DNA of 64,000 bases from Verrucosispora sp. NA02020 (GCF_013364215.1 NZ_CP054923.1:2046001-2110000), one strand, 5' to 3'; counted from the stretch's first letter, positions 25,245 to 34,798 are shown. The notes: a model not told the origin generated them from the sequence alone. Numbers and translations: made by a program.

Positions 25245-27715
25245 CGGCCGGTCCGCTCGATGCGGGCCGAGCGGGCGTCCTTACGGACCTCGAAGCGGAC
25301 CGGGATGCGTTCCGCCAGGGCTGGCACGTGGGTCACCACGCCGACCATCCGGTCACCCCGGGCGGCCAGATTCTCCAGGGTGGCGGCGACCGTGTCGAGG
25401 GTGGCCGCGTCGAGGGTGCCGAAGCCCTCGTCCAGCACGATCGACTCCAGGCTGGCCGCCGTGGTGGACATCCCGGCCAACTGCTCGGAGAGCGCCAGCG
25501 CCAGGGCCAGGGACGCCTGGAACGTCTCACCGCCGGAGAGGGTACGCACACCCCGGCGCAGCCCGGCGTCGTAGTGGTCGACGACGAAGAACTCGCCCTT
25601 GTCGTGGACCAGGTCGTACTGCCCGCCGGAGAGTTCCCGCAGGATCCCCGAGGCGCCGTCGACCAGCAGGTCCAGCGCCTCGGCCAGCAGCCACCGCTCG
25701 AAGTTGTTGGCGCGCAGGTGCCCCGCCAGCGCCCGCGCCACCTGCGCCTGGCGTTCGTGCTCGGCCCGCTGGGCGCGCAGCTCCTCGGCCTGGGTGCGGC
25801 GTTCGGTCAGCCGGCGCAGGTCGGCCTCGGCCCGTTCCACGGCGACCGTGGCGGCGCGTACCGGATCGTCGGAAGCGGGCATACCGGCGGCGGTGAAGAT
25901 GCCCGCGATCCGGGCCGCGACCTCGGTGGCCACCGCCTCGGCCGCGGCGACCGACTGCGCCGAACCGGCCCGCTGCGTCCGGCGCTGCCGCACCTGCTCG
26001 TCGGCCCACTCCGACAGCGTCGTCCACGCGGCGGCGACGTCGTCCCGGTCGGCCGCCGGTGGTCCGAACCGGGCCACCCCGTCGCGTACCCCGTCGAAAC
26101 GCCGCCACGCCGACCGTAGGCGCTCCTGTGCCGCGTCCAGCGTGCCCCGGGCCCGCCGGGCGGTGTCCCGACCGGCCCGCACCCCCGCCGCCGCCTCGTC
26201 GAGTGCCTGCCGCAGCCGCGCGTGCTCGGCCACCGTCGCCCGCAGCGCCTCGGCGGTGGCCGCCCCGGCCAGCCGTTCGTCCACCTCGGTGAGGCGGGTC
26301 CGCAGTCCGTCCTGCTCGGCGCGGGCCCGCAACAGCACCCGTTCCAGGTCCCGGGCGGCCGAGTCGCGCTCGGCCAGCAGCCGCTTGGCCGCCTCGCTGG
26401 CCGCCCGCGCCGCCTTGCCGGCCGCGACCGCCTGCGCCACCGCCGAACCGGCGGGCATCGCCGGCACCCGGGCGACGGTCTGCTCGCAGACCGGGCAGGA
26501 GTCGCCGTCGCTCAGGTGCGCCCGCAACGCCGCCGCCTGGTCGGCCGCCTTCGCGTCCTCGTGGGCCTGGAACGCCGCCGCCAACTCCGCCTCGGCCCGG
26601 TCGGTCGCCGCCCGCGCCTCGGCCAGCGCGCCGGCCGCCGCCTCGTGCTCGGCACCGGCGGTCCGCACCACGGCGCGTACCTGCTCCGCCTCGGCGGCGA
26701 GCCGGTCCCGGTCGGCGTACGCGCGCAGCAGCATCCGCAGCGCGCTCTCGTCACCGGCGGCGGCCAACTCCCCGCGCAGCTTCTCCTCACGCTCCTCGGC
26801 CAGCGACACCGCGCCCGCCGCCGCGTCCGCCTCGGACCGCGCGGCGTCCACCGCCCGGGCCACCTCGGCCACCCCGTCCGGCGCCCGGACCTCGCCCAGC
26901 ACGGTCAACTCGGCGTCCAGCGCCGCCAGCGCCGACCCGGCCTCGCGCACCGTCGCCCGCGCCGCGTCCAGCTCCGGTACGGCTGCCGCCACCGCCTCCG
27001 CCAACTCCCGCATCCGGCCAACATGGTCGGTGACCTGCGCCAACGTGGCGTCGTCGGCGTCGGCGAGCCCGGCCAGCAGCTGGTCGACCGTCTCCAGTCT
27101 GGCCTCGGCCTGCCCGGCGCGGGCGGTGGCCCGCTGCTGCACCTGCTCGTAGACGCCGAGACCGAGCAGGTTGACCAGGATCTGCTGCCGGGTCGCGGGA
27201 CGGGCGTGCAGGAAGTCGGCGAACTGCCCCTGTGGCAGCACCACGCAACTGGTGAACTGCTCGTACGGCAGACCCACCGCCTCCAGCACGGCGGTCTCCA
27301 TCTCGGCCGGCGTACCGGCGACCACCTCGCCCAGGTCCTCCGGGCTGAGCCCGGTGTCCAGCTTGGTGACGTCGAAACCGTCGGGCATCAGTTGCAGACC
27401 GGCGTTCGCGGTCTTCGCGTTGCCCCGGCTGTCCCGGCGCACCACCCGGGTGGCCACGTAGCGGGCCCCGCCGGACTCGAAGACCAGCCGGACCCGCGCC
27501 TCGGTCGACGACGGGGCCAGCGCGTTGCCGAGCCCGCGCGCGCCACCCCAGCGCGGCACCGTGCCGTAGAGCGCGAAGCAGATCGCGTCGAGCACCGTCG
27601 ACTTGCCCGAACCGGTCGGCCCGACCAGGGCGAAGAAGTCGGCGTCGGTGAAGTCGACGGTGGTCTCGTCCCGGAAGACGGTGAAGCCCGCCATGTCCAG
27701 CCGCATCGGCCGCAT
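25241..27715 (-). CDS. sbcC: SbcC, Rad50-like SMC ATPase of the SbcCD nuclease
   Basis: An 824-residue ATPase that with SbcD opens and trims DNA ends and cleaves hairpins. The N-terminal Walker A is GPTGSGKST, near residues 33-41. Two long Ala/Glu/Arg-rich coiled coils flank the zinc hook CPVC. The C-terminal signature LSGGETFQASLALALALSE and Walker B SIVLDEGFGTLD close the ATPase head. Its ATG overlaps the sbcD stop by one base (TGATG). Shorter than the E. coli protein (about 1050) but normal for actinobacteria. Confidence 0.95.
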   Translation of the reverse strand: MRPMRLDMAGFTVFRDETTVDFTDADFFALVGPTGSGKSTVLDAICFALYGTVPRWGGARGLGNALAPSSTEARVRLVFESGGARYVATRVVRRDSRGNAKTANAGLQLMPDGFDVTKLDTGLSPEDLGEVVAGTPAEMETAVLEAVGLPYEQFTSCVVLPQGQFADFLHARPATRQQILVNLLGLGVYEQVQQRATARAGQAEARLETVDQLLAGLADADDATLAQVTDHVGRMRELAEAVAAAVPELDAARATVREAGSALAALDAELTVLGEVRAPDGVAEVARAVDAARSEADAAAGAVSLAEEREEKLRGELAAAGDESALRMLLRAYADRDRLAAEAEQVRAVVRTAGAEHEAAAGALAEARAATDRAEAELAAAFQAHEDAKAADQAAALRAHLSDGDSCPVCEQTVARVPAMPAGSAVAQAVAAGKAARAASEAAKRLLAERDSAARDLERVLLRARAEQDGLRTRLTEVDERLAGAATAEALRATVAEHARLRQALDEAAAGVRAGRDTARRARGTLDAAQERLRSAWRRFDGVRDGVARFGPPAADRDDVAAAWTTLSEWADEQVRQRRTQRAGSAQSVAAAEAVATEVAARIAGIFTAAGMPASDDPVRAATVAVERAEADLRRLTERRTQAEELRAQRAEHERQAQVARALAGHLRANNFERWLLAEALDLLVDGASGILRELSGGQYDLVHDKGEFFVVDHYDAGLRRGVRTLSGGETFQASLALALALSEQLAGMSTTAASLESIVLDEGFGTLDAATLDTVAATLENLAARGDRMVGVVTHVPALAERIPVRFEVRKDARSARIERTGR

Positions 27716-28863
27716 CAGTGCTCGACCTCCTCGATCAGCTCGTCGAAGAGTTCCCGGACTCCGTCGTCGGCGTGCCCCCGGTTGTCCAGGTAGTCGGCGA
27801 AGAGTTGACGGGGCGACCGGCCGGCCCGCTGGGCGACCCGGGTGCCGCTGCCCGGCGCGGGCACCAGCTCCGGATCGATGCGGATCTCCAACGCGCGGGG
27901 GAGCAACTCCTGCACGTCCTCCCGCAGCCCGGCCCGGGGCTGCTCGCGGACGTACACCCGCAGCCAGCCCTCCGGCGCGGTGATCTCGGCGAGCTGGGCC
28001 AGCGTGCCGCGTACCGTGTGCAGCGCCGTCGCCTCCTCGACCGGCACCTCCCGGACCCGTGCCGCCGTCGTGGCGGTCACCTCGACCAGGGTCACCGACG
28101 GGACGTTCTCCTGCTCGCCGAAGTCCACCGCCAGCGGGGCGCCGCTGTAGCGGATCGGGCACGGCCCCTGCACCCGCTGGGCGCGGTGCAGGTGCCCCAA
28201 CGCGACGTAGTGGGCGGTGCCGGGGAAGACCGTGGCGGGCACGGCGTACCCGAGCACGGTGTGCGCGTCCCGCTCACCGCCACCGGTGCTCGCGCCCACC
28301 ACGGTCAGGTGCGCGGTGACCAGGTGCACCCGGTCCGGCTCGTCGAAACCCTCGGTCAGCCGGGTGAGGATGCGGCCCAGGTGGTCGGCGTACGTCTGGT
28401 TGGTCTCGGCGGCGGTCAACTCGTACATCTCCACCGCGCGGATCGCGTACCGCTGGGACAGGAACGGCAGCGCGGCCAGCCGCCAGCGTTCCCCGTCGGC
28501 GGTGGTGCCGTCCACGACGTGCTCGGCCGGATCCTCGCGGACCGCACCGCGCAAGGTGATGCCGGCGGCCTCGGCCCACGGGCGCAGCGCGTCCAGCGCC
28601 GCGCCGTTGTCGTGGTTGCCGCCGATGGCCACCACGTCGGCGCCGGTGCGGCGCAGCGCGGTCAACGCGCGGGTGACCAGGCGGGTCGCCTCCGCCGTCG
28701 GCGCGGCGGTGTCGTAGAGGTCGCCGGCGATGACGACCAGGTCGGGCCGCTCCTGGCGGGCGATGTCGATGACACCGGCCAGCACCTGCTTGTGCTCCTC
28801 GGCCCGGGACTGCCCCTTGAGGACCTTGCCCACGTGCCAGTCCGAGGTGTGCAGGATCTTCAC
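27715..28863 (-). CDS. sbcD: SbcD, Mre11-like nuclease subunit
   Basis: A 382-residue metallophosphoesterase with the full set of metal motifs: HTSDWHVGK (residues 5-13), AGDLYDTAAP, IGGNHD, VTAHLTVVG and LGHLH. It is a manganese-dependent exonuclease/endonuclease that works with SbcC. It starts 35 bases after the herA stop and overlaps sbcC, consistent with a herA-sbcD-sbcC operon. Confidence 0.95.
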   Translation of the reverse strand: MKILHTSDWHVGKVLKGQSRAEEHKQVLAGVIDIARQERPDLVVIAGDLYDTAAPTAEATRLVTRALTALRRTGADVVAIGGNHDNGAALDALRPWAEAAGITLRGAVREDPAEHVVDGTTADGERWRLAALPFLSQRYAIRAVEMYELTAAETNQTYADHLGRILTRLTEGFDEPDRVHLVTAHLTVVGASTGGGERDAHTVLGYAVPATVFPGTAHYVALGHLHRAQRVQGPCPIRYSGAPLAVDFGEQENVPSVTLVEVTATTAARVREVPVEEATALHTVRGTLAQLAEITAPEGWLRVYVREQPRAGLREDVQELLPRALEIRIDPELVPAPGSGTRVAQRAGRSPRQLFADYLDNRGHADDGVRELFDELIEEVEH

Positions 28864-28898
28864 GGGTAGCCCTCTCCTCGTGGCGAAGACGATGTCGT

Positions 28899-30704
28899 CT
28901 AGAAGGGGATGTCGTCGTCGGCGCTGCCGCCGCCGGAACCCACCACGGCGAACGGGTCGGCGGACTGGGTGATCGAGCGCAACGTCTGCGACGGTGCCGC
29001 ACCGGCCTCGGAGACCCGGGTAGCCCAGGCCGGGAACGGGAACTCCAGGCAGAGCGGCACCGGGATGTCGGGCTGGTTGACGAACATCGTGCCGGGTTTG
29101 GCCAGCAGCGCCCGCTGCCGTTGCGCCGGGGGCAGGAAACCGTACTCGGGGCGGGACGCCTCGGCCGGGTCGAGCCGTCCGACCACCCGGATCGCCGAGT
29201 TGGTGACGATGCGCCGCTCCACCTCGCTGGCGGTCTGCTGCGCGCCGATCAGGATCACCCCGAGCGAGCGGCCCCGCTCGGCGATGTCCAGCAACACCTC
29301 CTTGATGGGGGAGGAGCCCTCGCGGGGGGCGTACTTGTTCAACTCGTCGAGCACCACGAAGAGCAGCGGCTTGGCGCCCTGCTTCTCCTTGTTGTCGAAC
29401 TCGGTCTTCAGGGTCACGCCGACCACGAAGCGCTGCGCGCGATCCGGCAGGTTGTGCAGGTCGACGACGGTGACCTGGGCCGACTCGGCGGTGTTGATCG
29501 AGTGTGGGCGGCGGGTCGCCAGGTCGCCCCGGATCAACCGGGACAGGTCCTTCTTGCTGCCGATCAGCCGCCGGGCGAAGGCGTTCACGGTGCCCAGGCC
29601 GACCGCGCTGCCCGCCCAGTCGCTGCGGGTCTCGTCGTCGCTGAGCTGCTCGACGATGTGGTCGACCAGGTCGGCGTACGTGCCCAGGCGCACCCCGTCG
29701 ACGCTGACCCCGCCGTCGGCGGGCTGGGCGTAGCGGGCCAGGTGCGCGGCGACCGAGTGCACCACCATCGTGTACTGCTGCCGCTCGTCGTCGGCGTCGG
29801 CGAAGACGTACGGCAGCAGGCGCTTCTCGCAGAACTCGGTCAGCGTCCAGTAGAAGCTGTCCACCCCGGTCAGTCGGTTGTGCACGTCGGGCGTGCCGGA
29901 GGAGTCGCCGACCCGGGGTGGGGCGTACACCCGGACGTCCGGGAAGGCGTCGGCGACCAGGCCGAGCCGGGCGTACGCGGCCCGGGTGGGATCGTCCAGC
30001 CGGGCGTTCGGGTGGTCGAGGAAGAGCAGGTCCTCGCCCTTGACGTTGAAGATCAGCGCCTTGGCGTTGACCGCGTCCCCGCCGAGCTGGCCGGAGCGGA
30101 ACACCGAGTAGAGCAGGAAGGTGGCGAAGCTGGTCTTGGTGGCCACCCCGGAGATGCCGGAGATCGACACGTGGGCGCCACGGGTGCCGTCGAGGAAGTC
30201 GGCGTTGAGGTAGACCGGCACCCCGTCGCGCCCGGTGCCCATCGGGACGCGTCGCTCCATCCGGTCGAAGTGCAGCGCCCGGGCGCGCGCGTCCCCCTCG
30301 GCCCGGTGCACCACCGCGCCCGGGTGCGGCGGCACGTAGAACTCCGGGTCCACCCGGGTGGTGGTGATCTCCGCTGCCTCCTGCACCTGCGCCGGCAGCG
30401 TGCCGTCGGCGATGGCGAACACGTCGGAGTCGAACTGTGCGCCCTCGTGCCGCGCACGGACCTGGGTGACCACCCCGGCGATGGTCACCGGCTCGCGGTC
30501 CGGCAGCTCCCGCCGGGTCACCACCACGTCGTCGAGCTGGAGGTAACTGCCGGGGGCGACCGCCGTCCAGAACTGCAGCGGCGTGGCGTCGGCGGTGCCG
30601 AGCACCCGACCGACCCCCTCACCCGGGCCGTCGAGCCCGCCCGGGTCGACCCCCTCGCGCGGGCCGTCGAGCTCGCCCGGGCGGTGGATCCCCTGGTCAG
30701 TCAT
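28899..30704 (-). CDS. herA: HerA-like FtsK/HerA-superfamily ATPase
   Basis: A 601-residue hexameric motor-type ATPase. It starts with a HAS-barrel-like domain (about 33-115, VLGTADATPLQF, GSYLQLDDVVV). The ATPase has a modified P-loop GISGVATKTS (183-192), Walker B LLFVVLDELN (Asp453, Glu454) and sensor GAQQT (488-492). HerA translocates on DNA and drives NurA in archaea. It is the first gene of the run herA-sbcD-sbcC-nurA. ATG at 30704 is used; an upstream in-frame start adds 13 residues with no ribosome site. Confidence 0.87.
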   Translation of the reverse strand: MTDQGIHRPGELDGPREGVDPGGLDGPGEGVGRVLGTADATPLQFWTAVAPGSYLQLDDVVVTRRELPDREPVTIAGVVTQVRARHEGAQFDSDVFAIADGTLPAQVQEAAEITTTRVDPEFYVPPHPGAVVHRAEGDARARALHFDRMERRVPMGTGRDGVPVYLNADFLDGTRGAHVSISGISGVATKTSFATFLLYSVFRSGQLGGDAVNAKALIFNVKGEDLLFLDHPNARLDDPTRAAYARLGLVADAFPDVRVYAPPRVGDSSGTPDVHNRLTGVDSFYWTLTEFCEKRLLPYVFADADDERQQYTMVVHSVAAHLARYAQPADGGVSVDGVRLGTYADLVDHIVEQLSDDETRSDWAGSAVGLGTVNAFARRLIGSKKDLSRLIRGDLATRRPHSINTAESAQVTVVDLHNLPDRAQRFVVGVTLKTEFDNKEKQGAKPLLFVVLDELNKYAPREGSSPIKEVLLDIAERGRSLGVILIGAQQTASEVERRIVTNSAIRVVGRLDPAEASRPEYGFLPPAQRQRALLAKPGTMFVNQPDIPVPLCLEFPFPAWATRVSEAGAAPSQTLRSITQSADPFAVVGSGGGSADDDIPF

Positions 30705-30864
30705 CAGACGGCTCCGGTCGGCTGGTCGTCGCGGTCGGCACACACGCCCTGCATCCTGCCGGAGGAGTACGACAGGCCGCCACGCGACGCGGCGGAGACC
30801 ACGCCCCGGCCACCCGCCGGGCGCGTACGGCGACCGACCGTGGACCCTGCGTGCCGGTGGCCGC

Positions 30865-33168
30865 CTACCGGTGTCGTCGTGGCGGCTGCCCGGTCGGGTC
30901 GAGCCGCCCGGCCAGCTCGTGCACGGCCGCCTCGTACCCCCGGTCGGTGTGGTACGGCCAGTGCTGGTCGATCGGGGGCGGGACGGTGTCGTCCGGGTCG
31001 ACGACGACCGCGCGGGGATCGCGGAGCCGACGGTCGACCGTACCGGCCGGCCCCGACACGCGTGGACGCTCGCCCGGGTGGTGCGCGGAGAAGATCGGCC
31101 CGCCCACCGGGTCGGTGTCGCGCCACAGGTTCACCCACCGCCAGCCGATCCGATCGCCCAGCTCGTGCAGGGTCGCGTCGCCGAGGAAGGCGGGGAAGAG
31201 GCGGGCGTAGAGCCGGTGCAGCGGGCTGCCGTGGGTCAGCAACGCCACCCGCTGCCGCACCGAGTCCGGCAACTGGAGCAGCGTGGCGGCGGCGAGGACG
31301 GAACCGTGACTGTGCCCGGAGAGCACCACGTCGCCCCGGGCGGTCAGCGCGGTGACCCGCTTGGCCAGCTCCGGCACGGCCCGCTCGGCGTAACAGGGCG
31401 GCGCGAACGGATGCACCGTACGCGGCCAGAACGTGCCCAGGTCCCAGATCACCGCCACCGTGCGCCGGGTCTCCTCGGACCGGTACGAGAGCACCCCGAG
31501 CACCAGGATGCCGAGGCCGACCAGCCCGATCACGTACATCCCGACGTCGGTGGCGATGGCCAGGTTCGTGGTCGCCGTGCCGTCGGTGTGGATCATCCGT
31601 CGGCTCAGGTCCGACGGTCCGATGCCGATCAGGTCGAGCCCCACCGCGGCCACGCCGATCAGCGAGAGCACCAGGAAGACGATGAAGGCCGGGGTGAGCT
31701 GCTCGGCGATCGCGGCCCGGGCGACCACCTCGCGGACGGCCCGGCGTCGGTTCACGGCCTCCGGCGGCACGTCGGGGAAGTCCCGCCGCACGACCTCCTC
31801 GGCCATCCGACGTCGTCGGCGTCGGCTGCTCAGCACCCGCCACATGGTCGTGGCGGCCACCACCACGATCGCCACCAGGCCGGCGAGCGCGGCCCACCGG
31901 TAGGAGACGGGTGGTTCCAGCGGTGGTGCGCCGGGCAGGTTCGGCCGGGCCGGGTTCGGGATCTCGCCCCGGTCCAGGAAGTCGGCGACCCGGTAGACCA
32001 GGGCGGCGGAGAACCCGTACGCGGCGGCGATCGCCGCCGCGGCGAACACCGGCGCGGCCAGGCCGCTCAACCAGGACGTGCCCTTCCCCGCGCCGTGTCG
32101 TCGCTGGTGCAGCGTGGCGGCGGTGAGCACGGCCAGCAGGGCGGCCTGGACCGCGACCAAGGCGGCCACCGCCCCTTCGTAACCGGGCAACTGCTCACGG
32201 GGCGGGGGCGGCTCCAACGGGATCACGGTGTAGACCAGCGTCAGCACGGTGAGCCCGGTGGCCACGACCCGCACCGGGCGGATGCCCCGGAAGTCCACCG
32301 GTCCCCGGCCCTGCCCGTCGCCGACCCGGCGAGCGGGCATCGTGAGCAATACCACGCAGGCCGCGAGCAGCAACCAGGCCGCCACGAACAGCACGTACGC
32401 GACCGGGGTGGGAAAGATGTTGATCTGTGCGCCGAGCAGGATGACGTCCAGGGTGCCCAGCCCGACCGCCCGGTGGATGGCGCGCAGCCGCTGCACCACG
32501 AGCGCGTCGTTCCAGAAACCCGGACTGTCGATCCGGTCCTCCCCGTCGCCGCCCCGGTCCTGGCCGCGTGCGGCCGGGAACGCCTCGAAGACCCGGGCGG
32601 ACCGCTCGCCGAGCCACCAGAGCAGCCGCAGCGCACCGATCGGGACCAGCGCGAGCAGCGCCAGGCGCGGTCCCAGCGGCAGGTACGACAGCCAGGACAG
32701 GTACGGGCGGTTCCGCACGCAGGGTTCGTAGGGCGTGCACTGCCAGCCGACGATGTCCACGGTCACGCCGACGATGGAGAGAACGAACGCGACCGTCAGG
32801 GTGGCGGCGAGCAGACGGCAGAGCGGACCGATGGGGCTGCCGCTGCCGCCGGTCGGCGGCCGGGCCCACACCGCCAGGTTGACCAGCATGAAGGGCAGCA
32901 GAAAGAGCAGCGACAGGGTACGCACCGCGCCGCCCGCGGTGAGCGCACCCCAGCGGTACGCCTCCACGTGCATCCCGCCCGGCCGGTCGCTGATCCCGAA
33001 GCCGGGGCGGGGGCGGTAGAACCCGGCGTTCGTGTCTCCGGCGACCCGGATCACCACGGGATGGTCGAGCAGCGACTCGGCGGAGGTGCCGGAGACACCG
33101 TGCACCCGTAGCTCGACCACCTCGTGTGCCAACGCCCCGCCTCCCGGCAGTTGCCGATCCGGGTTCAC
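30865..33168 (-). CDS. Multi-pass membrane protein with a split alpha/beta hydrolase domain
   Basis: A 767-residue protein. The N-terminus carries a hydrolase-like first strand (VVELRVHGVSGT, about 18-28). At least eight hydrophobic segments follow between about 85 and 560. The C-terminal 180 residues form the rest of a serine hydrolase: GDVVLSGHSHGSVLAAATLL (Ser near 618), WRDTDPVGG (possible acid) and PIDQHWPYHTD (possible histidine). It may be a membrane-inserted lipase or peptidase, but the substrate is unknown. The gene is single, separated from the herA run by 160 bases. Confidence 0.8.
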   Translation of the reverse strand: MNPDRQLPGGGALAHEVVELRVHGVSGTSAESLLDHPVVIRVAGDTNAGFYRPRPGFGISDRPGGMHVEAYRWGALTAGGAVRTLSLLFLLPFMLVNLAVWARPPTGGSGSPIGPLCRLLAATLTVAFVLSIVGVTVDIVGWQCTPYEPCVRNRPYLSWLSYLPLGPRLALLALVPIGALRLLWWLGERSARVFEAFPAARGQDRGGDGEDRIDSPGFWNDALVVQRLRAIHRAVGLGTLDVILLGAQINIFPTPVAYVLFVAAWLLLAACVVLLTMPARRVGDGQGRGPVDFRGIRPVRVVATGLTVLTLVYTVIPLEPPPPREQLPGYEGAVAALVAVQAALLAVLTAATLHQRRHGAGKGTSWLSGLAAPVFAAAAIAAAYGFSAALVYRVADFLDRGEIPNPARPNLPGAPPLEPPVSYRWAALAGLVAIVVVAATTMWRVLSSRRRRRRMAEEVVRRDFPDVPPEAVNRRRAVREVVARAAIAEQLTPAFIVFLVLSLIGVAAVGLDLIGIGPSDLSRRMIHTDGTATTNLAIATDVGMYVIGLVGLGILVLGVLSYRSEETRRTVAVIWDLGTFWPRTVHPFAPPCYAERAVPELAKRVTALTARGDVVLSGHSHGSVLAAATLLQLPDSVRQRVALLTHGSPLHRLYARLFPAFLGDATLHELGDRIGWRWVNLWRDTDPVGGPIFSAHHPGERPRVSGPAGTVDRRLRDPRAVVVDPDDTVPPPIDQHWPYHTDRGYEAAVHELAGRLDPTGQPPRRHR

Positions 33169-33224
33169 GGTAGTGAGCCGACCTGCGGCTACGTGGCGGA
33201 TTACGGCAACTCGCCCCGGTGGCG

Positions 33225-33971
33225 TCAGCCTCGGGCGTAGCGCAGCAGCAGGGTGCCGTCGGCGGCGTGCAGCACGTGCCGTAGTGGCAGGTGTCGGGCG
33301 GGACTCGGGTCACCGGCGGTGATCCGACCCGCGCCCGCGCCCGCGAGCAGTGGGGCGACCGACAGGCAGACCTCGTCGACCAGGTCGTCGGCGGTGAGCG
33401 CGCCGAACAGGTGCGGGCCGCCCTCACAGAGCACCTGGTCGAGCCCGCGTCGGCGCATCTCGGCGAGGCCGGCGACGAGGTCGACCCGGTCGTCGCCGCA
33501 GGGCACCACGTCGGCCACGGTGGACAGCCCGGTCGGTGGGACGGCGTCGGACCGGGTGAGCACCAGGGGGCGTACCGGGGCGTCGGCGAAGGCGGCCTGC
33601 TCCGGGTCGAGTCGTCCGCTGGCGGAGACCACCACCAGGGTCGGGTACTCGGTCAGCCCGTGCCTCCGCCGCCAGGCACGACGGCGTTCGTCGAGCCGGA
33701 TCGCCCGGTAGCCCTCGTGGCGCAGCGTGCCGGCGGCCACCAGCAGCGCGTCGCAGAGCATCCGCAGCAGCCCGAACACCCGCTTGTCGGGCTCACCGGA
33801 GAGCCCGGCGGAGTAGTCGTCGAGGCTGACCGCGCCGTCGACACTGGTCACGAAGTTCATGCGCAGGTGCGGTCGGTCGGCACGCCGGTAGAGGGCGGTC
33901 AGCGCGTCGTCGTCGACCGGCCCGGGTGACGGCTCGGGCCAGAGTGCGTGGATCGGAAGTCCGACGGTCAT
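33225..33971 (-). CDS. Pyrimidine reductase family protein (RibD C-terminal domain)
   Basis: A 248-residue dihydrofolate reductase-fold protein like the reductase half of RibD: RMNFVTSVDGAVSLD, LLVAAGTLRHEGY, LCEGGPHLFGAL and LLAGAGAGRI. It lacks the deaminase domain, so it may reduce a riboflavin precursor or another aminosugar-pyrimidine, or act on a different NADPH substrate. ATG at 33971 is used. It does not lie with other riboflavin genes. Confidence 0.85.
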   Translation of the reverse strand: MTVGLPIHALWPEPSPGPVDDDALTALYRRADRPHLRMNFVTSVDGAVSLDDYSAGLSGEPDKRVFGLLRMLCDALLVAAGTLRHEGYRAIRLDERRRAWRRRHGLTEYPTLVVVSASGRLDPEQAAFADAPVRPLVLTRSDAVPPTGLSTVADVVPCGDDRVDLVAGLAEMRRRGLDQVLCEGGPHLFGALTADDLVDEVCLSVAPLLAGAGAGRITAGDPSPARHLPLRHVLHAADGTLLLRYARG

Positions 33972-34121
33972 TCGCCGGCCGGACCGGTGACCGGAGGGGT
34001 GGGGCGAGGGGTACGGTGCTGGCAGTCGCACCAGTTACGGCCCGGACACTCGTCGTGCCGCCGTGTCCGGCACGCTCGGCAGATCATGCTGGCAGCCTAT
34101 GCCGGGGGAGGATGACGCAGC

Positions 34122-34667
34122 ATGTCACGTCAGATCTTCACGCTGCGGATGTCGCTGTCCGGGCTGCGTCCCACGATCTGGCGACGGGTCCTGGTGCCCG
34201 GTGGTTACACCCTCGACCGTGTTCACCGGGTGGTACAGCACGCGATGGGGTGGCGCGACTGCCACCTGCACTCGTTCGAGATCGACGGGGTGCAGTACGG
34301 CGAACCCGACCCCGACGGCGAGTTGGGCGTGCACGACGAGTTGGACGTACGCCTGGACGCGGCGGTGGGCAAGGGCGCCCGGTTCCACTACACGTACGAC
34401 TTCGGTGACTGGTGGGAGCACGACCTGGTGGTGGAGGACGCCTTCGCCGCCGATCCGGACGAGCGCTACCCGATCTGCCTGGACGGTGAGCGCGCCGGGC
34501 CGCCGGAGGACGTCGGCGGTCCGCAGGGTTACCTACTGCTGCTCGCCGCGCTGAGCGACCCCGGCCACCCGGAGCACCGGGCGATGCGGGAATGGGTGGG
34601 TCCCGGATTCGACCCGGACGCCTTCGACGCAGGTAGGGTCAGCACGCTGCTGCGCCGACTCTGCTGA
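34122..34667 (+). CDS. Plasmid pRiA4b ORF-3-like protein
   Basis: A 181-residue member of the pRiA4b ORF-3 family: FTLRMSLSGLRPTIWRRVLVP at the start, HSFEIDGVQYG in the middle and YTYDFGDWWEHDLVVED, the family core. Function is unknown; members occur on plasmids and chromosomes and some are fused to SEC-C or other DNA-related domains. A hairpin follows the gene. Confidence 0.88.
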   Translation: MSRQIFTLRMSLSGLRPTIWRRVLVPGGYTLDRVHRVVQHAMGWRDCHLHSFEIDGVQYGEPDPDGELGVHDELDVRLDAAVGKGARFHYTYDFGDWWEHDLVVEDAFAADPDERYPICLDGERAGPPEDVGGPQGYLLLLAALSDPGHPEHRAMREWVGPGFDPDAFDAGRVSTLLRRLC

Positions 34668-34695
34668 TTCGTTACTCAGCGATCACGTTGAGCAG

Positions 34696-34722
34696 CCCCG
34701 CGCTTCGTTCGTGAGCGCGGGG
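34696..34722 (+). terminator. Hairpin terminator after the pRiA4b ORF-3 gene
   Basis: CCCCGCGCT (34696-34704) pairs with AGCGCGGGG (34714-34722), loop of 9, followed by TAAACATTTT. Confidence 0.75.
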
Positions 34723-34745
34723 TAAACATTTTCGCGGTAACGATC

Positions 34746-34759
34746 TGGGAACGCTCCCA
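34746..34759. promoter_or_regulatory. CebR-type operator 1
   Basis: 14-bp palindrome TGGGAACGCTCCCA, matching the CebR consensus TGGGAGCGCTCCCA at 13 of 14 positions. It lies just upstream of a TTGACA -35 element of the cebE promoter. Confidence 0.87.
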
Positions 34760-34767
34760 GCGGGCTA

Positions 34768-34796
34768 TTGACACTCCGGATACCTCCCGGCAATCT
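34768..34796 (+). promoter_or_regulatory. Predicted cebE promoter
   Basis: TTGACA at 34768-34773 and a weak -10 CAATCT at 34791-34796, spaced 17 bases. It lies between two CebR-type operators, which would let the repressor block or loop the promoter. Confidence 0.6.
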
Positions 34797-34798
34797 CA

